Program-made: the position numbers and the translations under genes
Virus record (IMG/VR): IMGVR_UViG_3300046777_000741
Coordinates: 1-57,474 of that record
Source: a virus
Length of the DNA: 57,474 bases
Strand: one strand, 5' to 3'
The notes under the pieces: generated by a model
The model's database searches: none
Told to the model about the DNA's origin: nothing
What the model saw: only the letters and a program-made list of their open reading frames with translations
In this document: positions 38,107 to 45,407 of the stretch, piece by piece
Numbering within the stretch: position 1 is the first letter of the stretch
How the letters are laid out: each line of letters opens with the position of its first letter

Positions 38107-38650
38107 CAGCAGGCTCAAAAAATCCCTTCAGGCCGGTGGCCGCGATGATCGCGCAAGTGAGGACGCAAGCCGCCGTCCCCCTGAAGAACAGTTCATGAGT
38201 TCGCAGGAGCGTCGAAAGATGTGGAGCGACGAGTGGACGCAATCGGCACTACCCAAAGTCCCTCCCATCCCGGGATGGCACCTGTGCTGGCTTTCGACTA
38301 CCAATGCGTACGACACCATCGACAAGAGGATGCGTCTTGGCTACGTTCCCGTGAAAGCGGATGAGTTGCCTGGATTCGACAACTTCAAAGTCAAGGCTGG
38401 CGAACACACTGGATACATCGCTTGCAATGAAATGCTTCTGTTCAAGCTGCCCATGGACGTCTACCAAGAAGTCATGACGCAGATGCACTACGAAGCTCCG
38501 CTGGAAGAGGAAGAAAAAATCCGAATCCAAGTGGAGAACCTTCAAGGCGCACGGGACAGCAGCGGCAAGCGTTTGGTGCAGTTGGAAGGCGGTGGGATGG
38601 GTCGTTTCGATCAACAGCAAACCCAACGTGCCCCCACTTTTGAGGGCTAA
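38099..38650 (+). CDS. Head-associated protein of unknown function
   Basis: This 183-residue protein has a polar N-terminus, then KVPPIPGWHLCWLSTTNAYD with TIDKRMRLGYVPVKADELPG, and a charged C-terminal helix (EAPLEEEEKIRIQVENLQGA). The pattern recurs just before capsid genes in environmental podoviruses. It may be a minor capsid or assembly protein. GGAGAACTGTC precedes the ATG, within the end of the homing endonuclease gene. Confidence 0.65.
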   Translation: MTDSRLKKSLQAGGRDDRASEDASRRPPEEQFMSSQERRKMWSDEWTQSALPKVPPIPGWHLCWLSTTNAYDTIDKRMRLGYVPVKADELPGFDNFKVKAGEHTGYIACNEMLLFKLPMDVYQEVMTQMHYEAPLEEEEKIRIQVENLQGARDSSGKRLVQLEGGGMGRFDQQQTQRAPTFEG

Positions 38651-38664
38651 TCCAAGGAGTTAAC

Positions 38665-39240
38665 ATGAGTGCAACCTCTGCTCCGTTCGGTCTGCGTCCT
38701 GCGTTCCACCCCTCCGGTTTGGATCGCGCTCAGGCGCTGGCTGGCGGCATCGTTTCGGCCTTCGGGTCGAACATTCTCAAGGGCCAACCGGTCAAGTATG
38801 TGACCGGCGGTGTTATCGAGCCGGCGGCTGCCGGTGACGCTTTCGTCGGCGCTTTCGCTGGCGTTGAGTGGACTGACACCACTGGTCGTCGTCGCGTCTC
38901 GAACTACTGGCCTGCCTCTACGGCTTACCAGACTGGTTCGTGCGTTGCCTACTTCTACAACGATCCCAACATCGTCTATGAAGTCCAGGCTGACGGCTCT
39001 CTGGCCCAGACCTCGATTGGCGACGAAGCTGATCTGAGCAATACGACTGCTGGCTCGGCCACTACCGGCCTGTCCGCAGCGACGATTTCCACCACCCTCG
39101 CTGGTGCTGGCAATACCGCTCAGATGCGAATCGTTGATCTCGCTCCGTACCCCGGCAATGCTTGGGGTGATTCCTACACCATCGTCCGTGCTACCGTGGC
39201 CAAATTCCAATTTGCCACCACCGCCGGCACTGCAATCTAA
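38665..39240 (+). CDS. Probable capsid decoration / minor capsid protein
   Basis: This 191-residue protein begins with SAPFGLRPAFHPSGLDRAQA, followed by SNILKGQPVKYVTGGVIEPA, VGAFAGVEWTDTTGRRRVSN and CVAYFYNDPNIVYEVQADGS. This family is regularly encoded immediately before the major capsid gene. Small size and Ala/Gly/Thr-rich beta composition fit a protein decorating or completing the shell. AAGGAG lies upstream. The biochemical role is inferred from position. Confidence 0.65.
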   Translation: MSATSAPFGLRPAFHPSGLDRAQALAGGIVSAFGSNILKGQPVKYVTGGVIEPAAAGDAFVGAFAGVEWTDTTGRRRVSNYWPASTAYQTGSCVAYFYNDPNIVYEVQADGSLAQTSIGDEADLSNTTAGSATTGLSAATISTTLAGAGNTAQMRIVDLAPYPGNAWGDSYTIVRATVAKFQFATTAGTAI

Positions 39241-39254
39241 GGAGGGAGTGAACC

Positions 39255-40172
39255 ATGGCCGCTCCGATGCGTAGTACCGACTTTCGTTCCATCGTCGAAC
39301 CCATTCTGAACGAGTGCTTCGACGGTGTTTACGATCAACGTGCCGACGAATGGTCGCGGGTTTTCCGCGAACAGCAAGGCATCCCGCGCAACTACCACGA
39401 AGAACCCGTCCTGTACGGATTCGGTGCTGCTCCGCAGATGCCTGACGGCACTCCGGTGACGTACCAACAAGGTGGTGTGCTGTTCCTCAAGCGTTACGTC
39501 TACAACGTCTATGGTCTGGCCTTCGCGCTGACCAAAGTTCTGGTTGAAGACGGCGACCACATCCGTATTGGTCAGGTGTATGCCCGCCATCTCGCTCAGT
39601 CCCTGATCGAGACCAAGGAAACCCTGTGCGCCAACGTGCTGAACAACGCCTTCACCGGCGGCCAGTACGCAGGCGGCGACGGTGTGGCACTGAACAGCGC
39701 CTCTCACCCGATCGTCAACGGCACGTTCTCCAACCTGCTGACCACGGCAGCCAACCTGTCCCAGACCTCTCTGGAGCAGATGCTGATCCAGATCCGTCAG
39801 GCTGTGGACAACAACGGCAAGAAGATTCGTCTGGTTCCCCGCCAACTGGTGGTGGCCCCGGGCAACATCTTCCAAGCCGAAGTGCTGCTCAAGTCCGTGC
39901 TGCGGGCTGGCAACGCGAACAACGACATCAACCCCGTCAAGTCCATCGGGCTGCTGGACGAAGGTGCTGCCGTGATCTCGCGTCTGACTAGCTCCACCGC
40001 ATGGTGGGTGCAGACCGATGCTCCTGAGGGCATGAAGCTGATGATGCGCCGTGGTCTGGAGAAGACCATGGAAGGCGACTTTGAGACCGACACGATGCGG
40101 TACAAGGCCACCGAGCGTTATGACGTTGGCTTCACCGATCCTCGTGCGATGTACGGTACTCCCGGCGTCTAA
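39255..40172 (+). CDS. Major capsid protein
   Basis: This 305-residue protein contains MRSTDFRSIVEPILNECFDG, YVYNVYGLAFALTKVLVEDG, AQSLIETKETLCANVLNNAF and DTMRYKATERYDVGFTDPRA. The conserved C-terminal R-Y-D-V-G-F block and long helical spine fit HK97-fold capsid proteins of podovirus-like phages. AAGGAGGGAG gives a very strong ribosome site, as expected for the most abundant product. A UUCG hairpin follows the stop. Gene order (portal, chaperonin, scaffold, decoration, capsid) supports the call. Confidence 0.87.
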   Translation: MAAPMRSTDFRSIVEPILNECFDGVYDQRADEWSRVFREQQGIPRNYHEEPVLYGFGAAPQMPDGTPVTYQQGGVLFLKRYVYNVYGLAFALTKVLVEDGDHIRIGQVYARHLAQSLIETKETLCANVLNNAFTGGQYAGGDGVALNSASHPIVNGTFSNLLTTAANLSQTSLEQMLIQIRQAVDNNGKKIRLVPRQLVVAPGNIFQAEVLLKSVLRAGNANNDINPVKSIGLLDEGAAVISRLTSSTAWWVQTDAPEGMKLMMRRGLEKTMEGDFETDTMRYKATERYDVGFTDPRAMYGTPGV

Positions 40173-40177
40173 ACCCA

Positions 40178-40199
40178 AGCGGGGGCTTCGGCCCCTGCT
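40178..40199 (+). other. C(UUCG)G hairpin after the capsid gene
   Basis: A 9-bp stem including one G-T pair (AGCGGGGGC with GCCCCTGCT) is closed by a UUCG tetraloop, 6 bases after the capsid stop. No T-run follows, so read-through is expected. It may protect capsid mRNA from 3' exonucleases. Confidence 0.75.
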
Positions 40200-40217
40200 C
40201 CAATAAAGGAGTAATAA

Positions 40218-40667
40218 ATGGCACAGACCTATTTCGGTTCTGCCGTTCGCATGGGTTCTGGTACTCTGACCGACACGGTGGATGGTGGTTTTGCGGTTCT
40301 GGCTCAGACCACGACCGTGACCACTGTTGCCGCGGGCACCGCCTCCAGCGCAACCATCACCATTCCGGCAAGCTCGCAGATCATCGACCTCAAAGTTGAT
40401 GGCACTACGGTTGCTGTGGCTGGTGCCGGTACTGCGACGGCGATTGCTGTGACGGTTGGAACCGCCGCTGCTGGCACCCAGTATATGTCGTCGACTGATG
40501 GCATTGCTGGCGGTCGTCTGACGTTCGCCCCGACTGCGGCTCAAACCGCGGCCATGGCTGATGTCACTACCAACCAGTCTGTGGTGATCACTGTTGACCC
40601 CAACGGCACGATCTCTACCACGCAGGGTGTCTTCCGCCTCACGGTGGTCTACGCTCAGAAAGTCTGA
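40218..40667 (+). CDS. Beta-rich virion protein
   Basis: This 149-residue protein is Thr/Ala/Val-rich (VLAQTTTVTTVAAGTASSAT, then SQIIDLKVDGTTVAVAGAGT) and ends VFRLTVVYAQ. It is probably an immunoglobulin-like or jelly-roll decoration domain. It lies just after the capsid gene with its own AAAGGAG site. No catalytic residues. Function inferred from position and composition. Confidence 0.6.
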   Translation: MAQTYFGSAVRMGSGTLTDTVDGGFAVLAQTTTVTTVAAGTASSATITIPASSQIIDLKVDGTTVAVAGAGTATAIAVTVGTAAAGTQYMSSTDGIAGGRLTFAPTAAQTAAMADVTTNQSVVITVDPNGTISTTQGVFRLTVVYAQKV

Positions 40668-40677
40668 GGAGTAAATC

Positions 40678-41673
40678 ATGGGCCAATTCAAGCCGATGGT
40701 GAAGATGATGACCACTGAGCCTTCAGTTGAACTGAAGCTCAAGAAGGGTGGCTCCGTCAAAGCTCCGAAGAAGATGATGAACGGTGGCGTTATGGGCGCT
40801 CTGTCTGCGGCTCCGGCTCCTGTCGGTGCCCGCGGCGGTATGCCCGCTGCTGCTCGTCCTGCCAAGCCCTCCATGGCCGCTCGTCGCGGCGCCATGGCTG
40901 GCCGCCGTATGCCCATGATGGCCGAAGGCGGTGAGTCCAAGGCCGAGCACAAGGCTGAGATGAAGGCCATCAAGGGCCTGAAGTCTGAGCTTAAGTCTCA
41001 TGAGGGCAAGCCTGCCTCGAAGGCGCACAAGGGTCTTAAGACCGGTGGTGTGATGAAGTCACCCAAGCCGGGCAACTACAAGACCGGCGGCGTTGTAATG
41101 GGTCAGGCTGGCTTCAAGGAAGGCGGCGCTATCGCCAAGAGCGGAATTATCAACACCGAGAATCAAGGTGGCGAGTATCGCAACACCAAGATGCACACGG
41201 CCAAAGTTGATACCAACTCTGCTCCGACTGGCGATGTGAAGCTGGGCAATGCTGGCGGCTACAAGAAAGGTGGCGCAGCAAAAAAAGCCTACGCCACGGG
41301 GGGAGCTGTTAACGACAGCGGCCACGCCGTGGCGTATCCGAAGAAGCCTGCTTCTAAGTCCGTCAAGAACAATCTTCAGTCTGGCACCTTCAAAAAAGGC
41401 GGCAAGGTGAAGATGGCCGAAGGCGGATCAACCGATGTGACCTCTCCTGCCGAGCAGCGCATGCTCGATAAGGCATACAGGGAAAGCATCGGCCCGGCCA
41501 AGGAAGAACTGGACATGGCCCGCAACATTCGCAGCATCCCCGGAAAGCTCTTCCGCGGTGCTAAGAAGATGCTGGGCATGGACACTACTCCCAAGGCTGG
41601 CAGCGTGACTGAGACCGAGAAATCGGTCACGGTGACCCCTGCCAAGAAGCGCGGCGGATCGGTTAAGTGCTGA
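40678..41673 (+). CDS. Highly basic GG-repeat virion protein
   Basis: This 331-residue protein is rich in Lys, Gly, Met and Ala. At least ten short motifs of the form hydrophobic-[KAE]-x-G-G-x-[VAM] are spread along it, for example LKKGGSVK, LKTGGVM, YKTGGVV, FKEGGAI, YKKGGAA, FKKGGKV and MAEGGST. The first 100 residues are Met/Pro/Arg-rich and probably disordered. The strong positive charge suggests DNA or capsid-interior binding. Similar GG motifs appear in four other late proteins. A UUCG terminator-like hairpin follows. No known domain. Confidence 0.6.
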   Translation: MGQFKPMVKMMTTEPSVELKLKKGGSVKAPKKMMNGGVMGALSAAPAPVGARGGMPAAARPAKPSMAARRGAMAGRRMPMMAEGGESKAEHKAEMKAIKGLKSELKSHEGKPASKAHKGLKTGGVMKSPKPGNYKTGGVVMGQAGFKEGGAIAKSGIINTENQGGEYRNTKMHTAKVDTNSAPTGDVKLGNAGGYKKGGAAKKAYATGGAVNDSGHAVAYPKKPASKSVKNNLQSGTFKKGGKVKMAEGGSTDVTSPAEQRMLDKAYRESIGPAKEELDMARNIRSIPGKLFRGAKKMLGMDTTPKAGSVTETEKSVTVTPAKKRGGSVKC

Positions 41674-41677
41674 ACCG

Positions 41678-41705
41678 AGTGGGGGCTTCGGCCCCCGCTT
41701 TCTTT
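41678..41705 (+). terminator. UUCG hairpin with T-rich tail
   Basis: AGTGGGGGC pairs with GCCCCCGCT (9 bp, one T-G pair) around UUCG, followed by TTCTTT. It looks like a partial intrinsic terminator that would lower transcription beyond the capsid block. The next gene begins 12 bases later, so some read-through is needed. Confidence 0.6.
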
Positions 41706-41716
41706 GAGGAATTGAA

Positions 41717-42022
41717 ATGAAAGTTCAGACGGTCTCCCGCACTGGCGCCGGCTCGACTGACGCAGTCGTCATCAATACGAACACCAACCCTGTCAACATC
41801 GGGTTCGCTGTTATTGTGACTGGCACGGTCAACTACTCGGTGCAGTTCTCCTACGATGATCCGGCATCTGGCTTTTCGACATGGTTTGACGATGCCACCA
41901 TCACCAGCAAGACTGGCAACGAAGATGGCTACATCAATTTTCCCATCACCGGCCTGAAGGTTCTGGTCAATTCCGGGACTGGCGTGGTGACCATGAAAGT
42001 CGTTCAAGCGGGGATTGCTTGA
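41717..42022 (+). CDS. Small beta-rich virion protein
   Basis: This 101-residue protein (MKVQTVSRTGAGSTDAVVIN, then YSVQFSYDDPASGFSTWFDD) looks like a small beta-sandwich. GAGGAATTGAA precedes the ATG. Its stop overlaps the next start. Similar short proteins occur between capsid and adaptor genes in related phages. Role unknown, probably structural. Confidence 0.62.
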   Translation: MKVQTVSRTGAGSTDAVVINTNTNPVNIGFAVIVTGTVNYSVQFSYDDPASGFSTWFDDATITSKTGNEDGYINFPITGLKVLVNSGTGVVTMKVVQAGIA

Positions 42023-42801
42023 TGCCAACAGTCATATCCTCGGTTACAAGACAAGGGGCATACGAGCCTTTTGAACTTCAAGTTTCTCGTGGTCAGATTC
42101 AGGGCCACAGGAATGTCACCGTCTTTGGGTTTAACCCTGACGTGGACGCGACTCAGGTATCGGTTTGGCCTTTGCCGAGCCTGATCACCTTCCCTGCCGC
42201 TGCTTTGCAGATGACTGTCAGTTCTACGAGCGCGAACGATACAGCCGCAGGTACAGGCGCCCGTACGGTAGTCGTGCAGGGCCTTGATGCAAACTACAAC
42301 GAAGTCACAGAGACCGTTACGCTGAATGGGCAGACCGCCGTCACGATGACCGCATCGCTTCTTCGTGTGAACTACGCTTATGTGAGAACCGCAGGCTCAA
42401 GCAATAGCGCCGAGGGCGACATCTACATCGGTACTGGCACTGTGACAGCGGGCGTCCCTGCGACCGCCTACGACATCATCAAACTTGACTACAACAACAC
42501 GACTACGGGCAGTTACACCATCCCAGCCGGGTATACGGGATATGTGTCTCAGGGTCTGTTTTCGACTGGTCAAGCAGGCGGATCTAACCCCGTGCAAGGC
42601 AGGCTCCTGAGCCGTGGCGTGAACAACATTCGGATGACCGCCGCAATCACCACGATCAACAACGGCGTGGCGAACTATGTGTTCGAGTACCCGCTGGCCG
42701 TTCCTGAGAAGACTACGCTTGAGGCGACTGCGATCGGCAGTTCATCAAATAACTCAGTGTCGTCCATGTTCATCATCGTTTTGGTGAAAGAGGGGCCGTA
42801 A
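42022..42801 (+). CDS. Beta-rich virion structural protein
   Basis: This 259-residue protein contains GAYEPFELQVSRGQIQGHRN, FGFNPDVDATQVSVWPLPS, VVVQGLDANYNEVTETVTLN and GGSNPVQGRLLSRGVNNIRM. Thr/Ser/Asn-rich composition and regular strand pattern suggest a capsid-fibre or decoration protein. TGATG joins it to the preceding gene and TAATG to the next, so the three are coupled. The exact place in the virion is unknown. Confidence 0.6.
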   Translation: MPTVISSVTRQGAYEPFELQVSRGQIQGHRNVTVFGFNPDVDATQVSVWPLPSLITFPAAALQMTVSSTSANDTAAGTGARTVVVQGLDANYNEVTETVTLNGQTAVTMTASLLRVNYAYVRTAGSSNSAEGDIYIGTGTVTAGVPATAYDIIKLDYNNTTTGSYTIPAGYTGYVSQGLFSTGQAGGSNPVQGRLLSRGVNNIRMTAAITTINNGVANYVFEYPLAVPEKTTLEATAIGSSSNNSVSSMFIIVLVKEGP

Positions 42802-43349
42802 TGCCTGCCAAGTCTCAAGCCCAGTTCCGCCTGATGAAGGCCGCGGAGAACAACCCGAAGTTTGCCAAGAAGGTCGGTATTCGTCCGGATGTGGCTGCTG
42901 AGTTCACCGACGCCAACAAGGGCAAGAAGGCGTATGGCAAGCTGCCAGAGAAGATGGCAGCCGGTGGTGGCTTGTACGCCAACATTCACGCCAAGCGTGA
43001 GCGCATTGCTGAGGGTTCTGGCGAGAAGATGCGAAAACCCGGATCTCCCGGGGCCCCCACGGAAAAGGCATTCAAGCAGGCCGCTAAGACCGCCAAGATG
43101 GCCAAGGGTGGGCCCAGCCTAGCGGTGGGGCGCGGCGAGAAGCTTCCTGCCGATCAAGGCGCTGGCCTGACCGCCAAGGGGCGGGCCAAGTACAACCGCG
43201 AGACGGGCTCGAATCTGAAGGCTCCGCAGCCTCAGGGTGGGGCTAGGCGCGATTCTTTCTGTGCCCGTATGGGTGCGATAGCTGAGAAGAGCGAAAAGGG
43301 CAGCAGATCCCGCGCCTCGATGAAGCGTTGGAATTGTCCGGGATGGTAA
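42801..43349 (+). CDS. DUF6321-like basic protein
   Basis: This 182-residue basic protein opens MPAKSQAQFRLMKAAENNPK and contains RPDVAAEFTDANKGKKAYGK. The C-terminal domain GLTAKGRAKYNRETGSNLKA, GARRDSFCARMGAI and GSRSRASMKRWNCPGW matches the DUF6321 pattern common in environmental phages. MAAGGGL and MAKGGPS are further examples of the GG motif. Basic charge suggests nucleic-acid contact. Function unknown. Confidence 0.72.
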   Translation: MPAKSQAQFRLMKAAENNPKFAKKVGIRPDVAAEFTDANKGKKAYGKLPEKMAAGGGLYANIHAKRERIAEGSGEKMRKPGSPGAPTEKAFKQAAKTAKMAKGGPSLAVGRGEKLPADQGAGLTAKGRAKYNRETGSNLKAPQPQGGARRDSFCARMGAIAEKSEKGSRSRASMKRWNCPGW

Positions 43350-43358
43350 AGGAGCGAT

Positions 43359-44429
43359 ATGGCCTACTCTGACACTTACGGACAGGTCTACAACGTCCAG
43401 ACGCTCATCGATCATGGCGCTCGGCGCTGCGGCAAGCTGGCCGAGGAACTGACTTCTGAGCAGCTTTTGAGCGCCCGGGAGTCTCTTGGCTTCGTTTTGT
43501 CGAACCTGATCAACATCGGCATCCAATACTGGGCCGTCAAGAAGGATGTGATCGGCCTGACGCCCGAGAAGTACATCTACACCCTGCCCAACGGGTCGAA
43601 TGATGTGCTCAACGCCCTGTATCGCACGATGAATCGACCCTCTGGCAGCTACACCACGAGCGCCGGCGGCACTGTTGCCAACGTAGCGGACAACAGCATC
43701 AATACTTTTTGCCAGCAAACCTCGGCAAACGGCAATATTTCGGTCAATTTCGGCACCGATAACCCCATTTATGCCGGTTCGATCGGCCTGATGCCCTATA
43801 TCGCGGGTGGCGGGAGCGCCGCTTGGTCGCTGACGCTCGAATACTCGACCGATGGGGTCACTTGGAACACCCTGGATGACCTGGGGCAGGTTGCGGTGAC
43901 CGATAAACAGTGGATTTGGACGGATATTGACCCCGGTCAGAGCGTTCAATACTACCGAGTGCGAGCTTCTGGCGGCACCACGCTGGGTTTGCGCCAGTTT
44001 TATGTAGGAAACAACTCCCGCGAGATCACAATGTCCCGCCTGAACCGGGACGACTACACCAACCTGCCGAACAAAAACTTCACGGCCAACCAGCCGTACC
44101 AATTTTGGTTCAATCGGACGGTTCCGAACCCGGAAATCTACCTTTGGCCGACCCCGAGCGACCCGTTCGTGCAGATGACGGTCTGGTACAGCAGGCAGAT
44201 CATGGATGTGGGCGATCTGACCGACGAATTGCAGATTCCGCAGCGGTGGTACATGGCCGTGGTCTCGATGCTGGCTCACCAGATGAGCCTGGAACTGCCT
44301 GCCGTGCCCATGGATCGCGTGACCTACCTCGAAGGGCAGGCCGAGAAGTATCTGGCGCTGGCTGAGGTCGAGGAGCGCGACAAAAGTCCTGTGTACTTTG
44401 CGCCTAACATTTCTCCGTATACACGCTGA
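43359..44429 (+). CDS. Second adaptor-like protein with an inserted beta domain
   Basis: This 356-residue protein has an N-terminal helical part (LIDHGARRCGKLAEELTSEQ, then LLSARESLGFVLSNLIN). Residues about 90-215 form a beta domain with NFGTDNPIYAGSIG, WSLTLEYSTDGVTWNTL and QYYRVRASGGTTLGLRQFYV, like discoidin-type sugar-binding folds. The C-terminal adaptor part has NRTVPNPEIYLWPTPSDPFV and ELPAVPMDRVTYLEGQAEKY. It lies after the head genes where a head-tail connector is expected. It is related in pattern to the adaptor at 163. GIY-YIG gene insertion follows. Confidence 0.6.
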   Translation: MAYSDTYGQVYNVQTLIDHGARRCGKLAEELTSEQLLSARESLGFVLSNLINIGIQYWAVKKDVIGLTPEKYIYTLPNGSNDVLNALYRTMNRPSGSYTTSAGGTVANVADNSINTFCQQTSANGNISVNFGTDNPIYAGSIGLMPYIAGGGSAAWSLTLEYSTDGVTWNTLDDLGQVAVTDKQWIWTDIDPGQSVQYYRVRASGGTTLGLRQFYVGNNSREITMSRLNRDDYTNLPNKNFTANQPYQFWFNRTVPNPEIYLWPTPSDPFVQMTVWYSRQIMDVGDLTDELQIPQRWYMAVVSMLAHQMSLELPAVPMDRVTYLEGQAEKYLALAEVEERDKSPVYFAPNISPYTR

Positions 44430-44430
44430 A

Positions 44431-45066
44431 ATGATTCACGCGACATACGCTCATTACAAGCCTGATGGCTCGATGTTTTACATCGGCAAGGGCAGTATTC
44501 GCCGTGCGTACAGCAAGGCTGGGCGTAATGTTGTCTGGAATCGAACGGTAGAGAAGCATGGCGGCTTCAAGGTAGAGATTCTTGGCCGCTGGAGCACTGA
44601 GCAAGAGGCTTTTGACCACGAGATCTTCTTGATTGATACCATCAAAAAGATGGGCACCCCGCTGGTCAATATTTCTGATGGAGGTCGTGGATCTACGGGG
44701 TTTAGGCACACTGATGAGCACAGAGCCTTCAAGGCAAAGATGATGCTTGAGCGCAATCCAATGAGCAGGCCCGAGATTCGAGCCAAACAGCGCGAGGCGT
44801 TGCTGGTTGCCATGAATCGGCCTGACATCAAGCGACATCAAAGACTTGCCAGAATCGGGAAAAAGCTGTCAGAGTCCCATGTGGAGTCTCTGCGAAACTG
44901 CCATCCTATGAAGCCCTGCGTAGTCAACGGGGTTCAATACAAGTCCCTGATGGAGGCATCCAGAATGCTTGGAATCCGGCATGGAACGCTCTACCGTTGG
45001 CTGAACAACCCGGAGGTCAAGCACACCGGGAAATACGCCCACATCACTGAGTGCAGGTGGCTGTAA
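44431..45066 (+). CDS. GIY-YIG homing endonuclease with NUMOD-type tail
   Basis: This 211-residue protein starts MIHATYAHYKPDGSMFYIGK, then GSIRRAYSKAGRN, a GIY-YIG-type catalytic start. The C-terminus CVVNGVQYKSLMEASRMLGI with RHGTLYRWLNN is a NUMOD1-like helix-turn-helix that reads DNA. The true start is ATG 44431, 1 base after the adaptor stop, and the end overlaps the next gene as TAATG. It is a second, different invader of the late operon. Confidence 0.8.
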   Translation: MIHATYAHYKPDGSMFYIGKGSIRRAYSKAGRNVVWNRTVEKHGGFKVEILGRWSTEQEAFDHEIFLIDTIKKMGTPLVNISDGGRGSTGFRHTDEHRAFKAKMMLERNPMSRPEIRAKQREALLVAMNRPDIKRHQRLARIGKKLSESHVESLRNCHPMKPCVVNGVQYKSLMEASRMLGIRHGTLYRWLNNPEVKHTGKYAHITECRWL

Positions 45067-45407
45067 TGGGGATGTTTCTGGACACCATCGGCAACCAGTC
45101 TCTGGCCATTTTCATCTGTGATCGCTGCCGCATGAAGCGGGCGATGGATGAGCAGATGTCCGACCCCAATTTCCCGGGGTTGAAGGTATGCCAGCAGGGC
45201 TGCGCCGACCAGATAGATCCCTACCGGCTGCCCGCTCGTAAAACCGAGCGCATCAACCTGCGTTTTCCCCGTCCGGATGTCTCCGTGGCCGTAGACCCGA
45301 ACAACCTTGTGACGGACAATCAGGGCGACTACATCGTCTCCACCGAGGGCAATACCCAAGATCCGGAGAACAACGGCAACCTTGACGGAATTTCGGTGAC
45401 ACCATAA
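45066..45407 (+). CDS. Zinc-ribbon-like late protein
   Basis: This 113-residue protein reads MGMFLDTIGNQSLAIFICDR with C18-x-x-C21 (CDRC), then LKVCQQGCADQIDPYRLPAR with two more cysteines, giving a likely zinc site. The C-terminus carries NLRFPRPDVSVAVD. This family normally follows the adaptor gene directly in related phages, so the endonuclease gene has split the pair. Likely a small tail or connector component. Confidence 0.68.
   Translation: MGMFLDTIGNQSLAIFICDRCRMKRAMDEQMSDPNFPGLKVCQQGCADQIDPYRLPARKTERINLRFPRPDVSVAVDPNNLVTDNQGDYIVSTEGNTQDPENNGNLDGISVTP

Noticed and set aside
39237-40973. 578-residue minus-strand frame across the capsid genes
   Set aside because: Antisense shadow spanning three real plus-strand genes and their intergenic hairpins.
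41711-41727. TTGAA-N7-TTCAG resembling the operator
   Set aside because: Overlaps a late gene start with one mismatch and no promoter geometry, probably chance.
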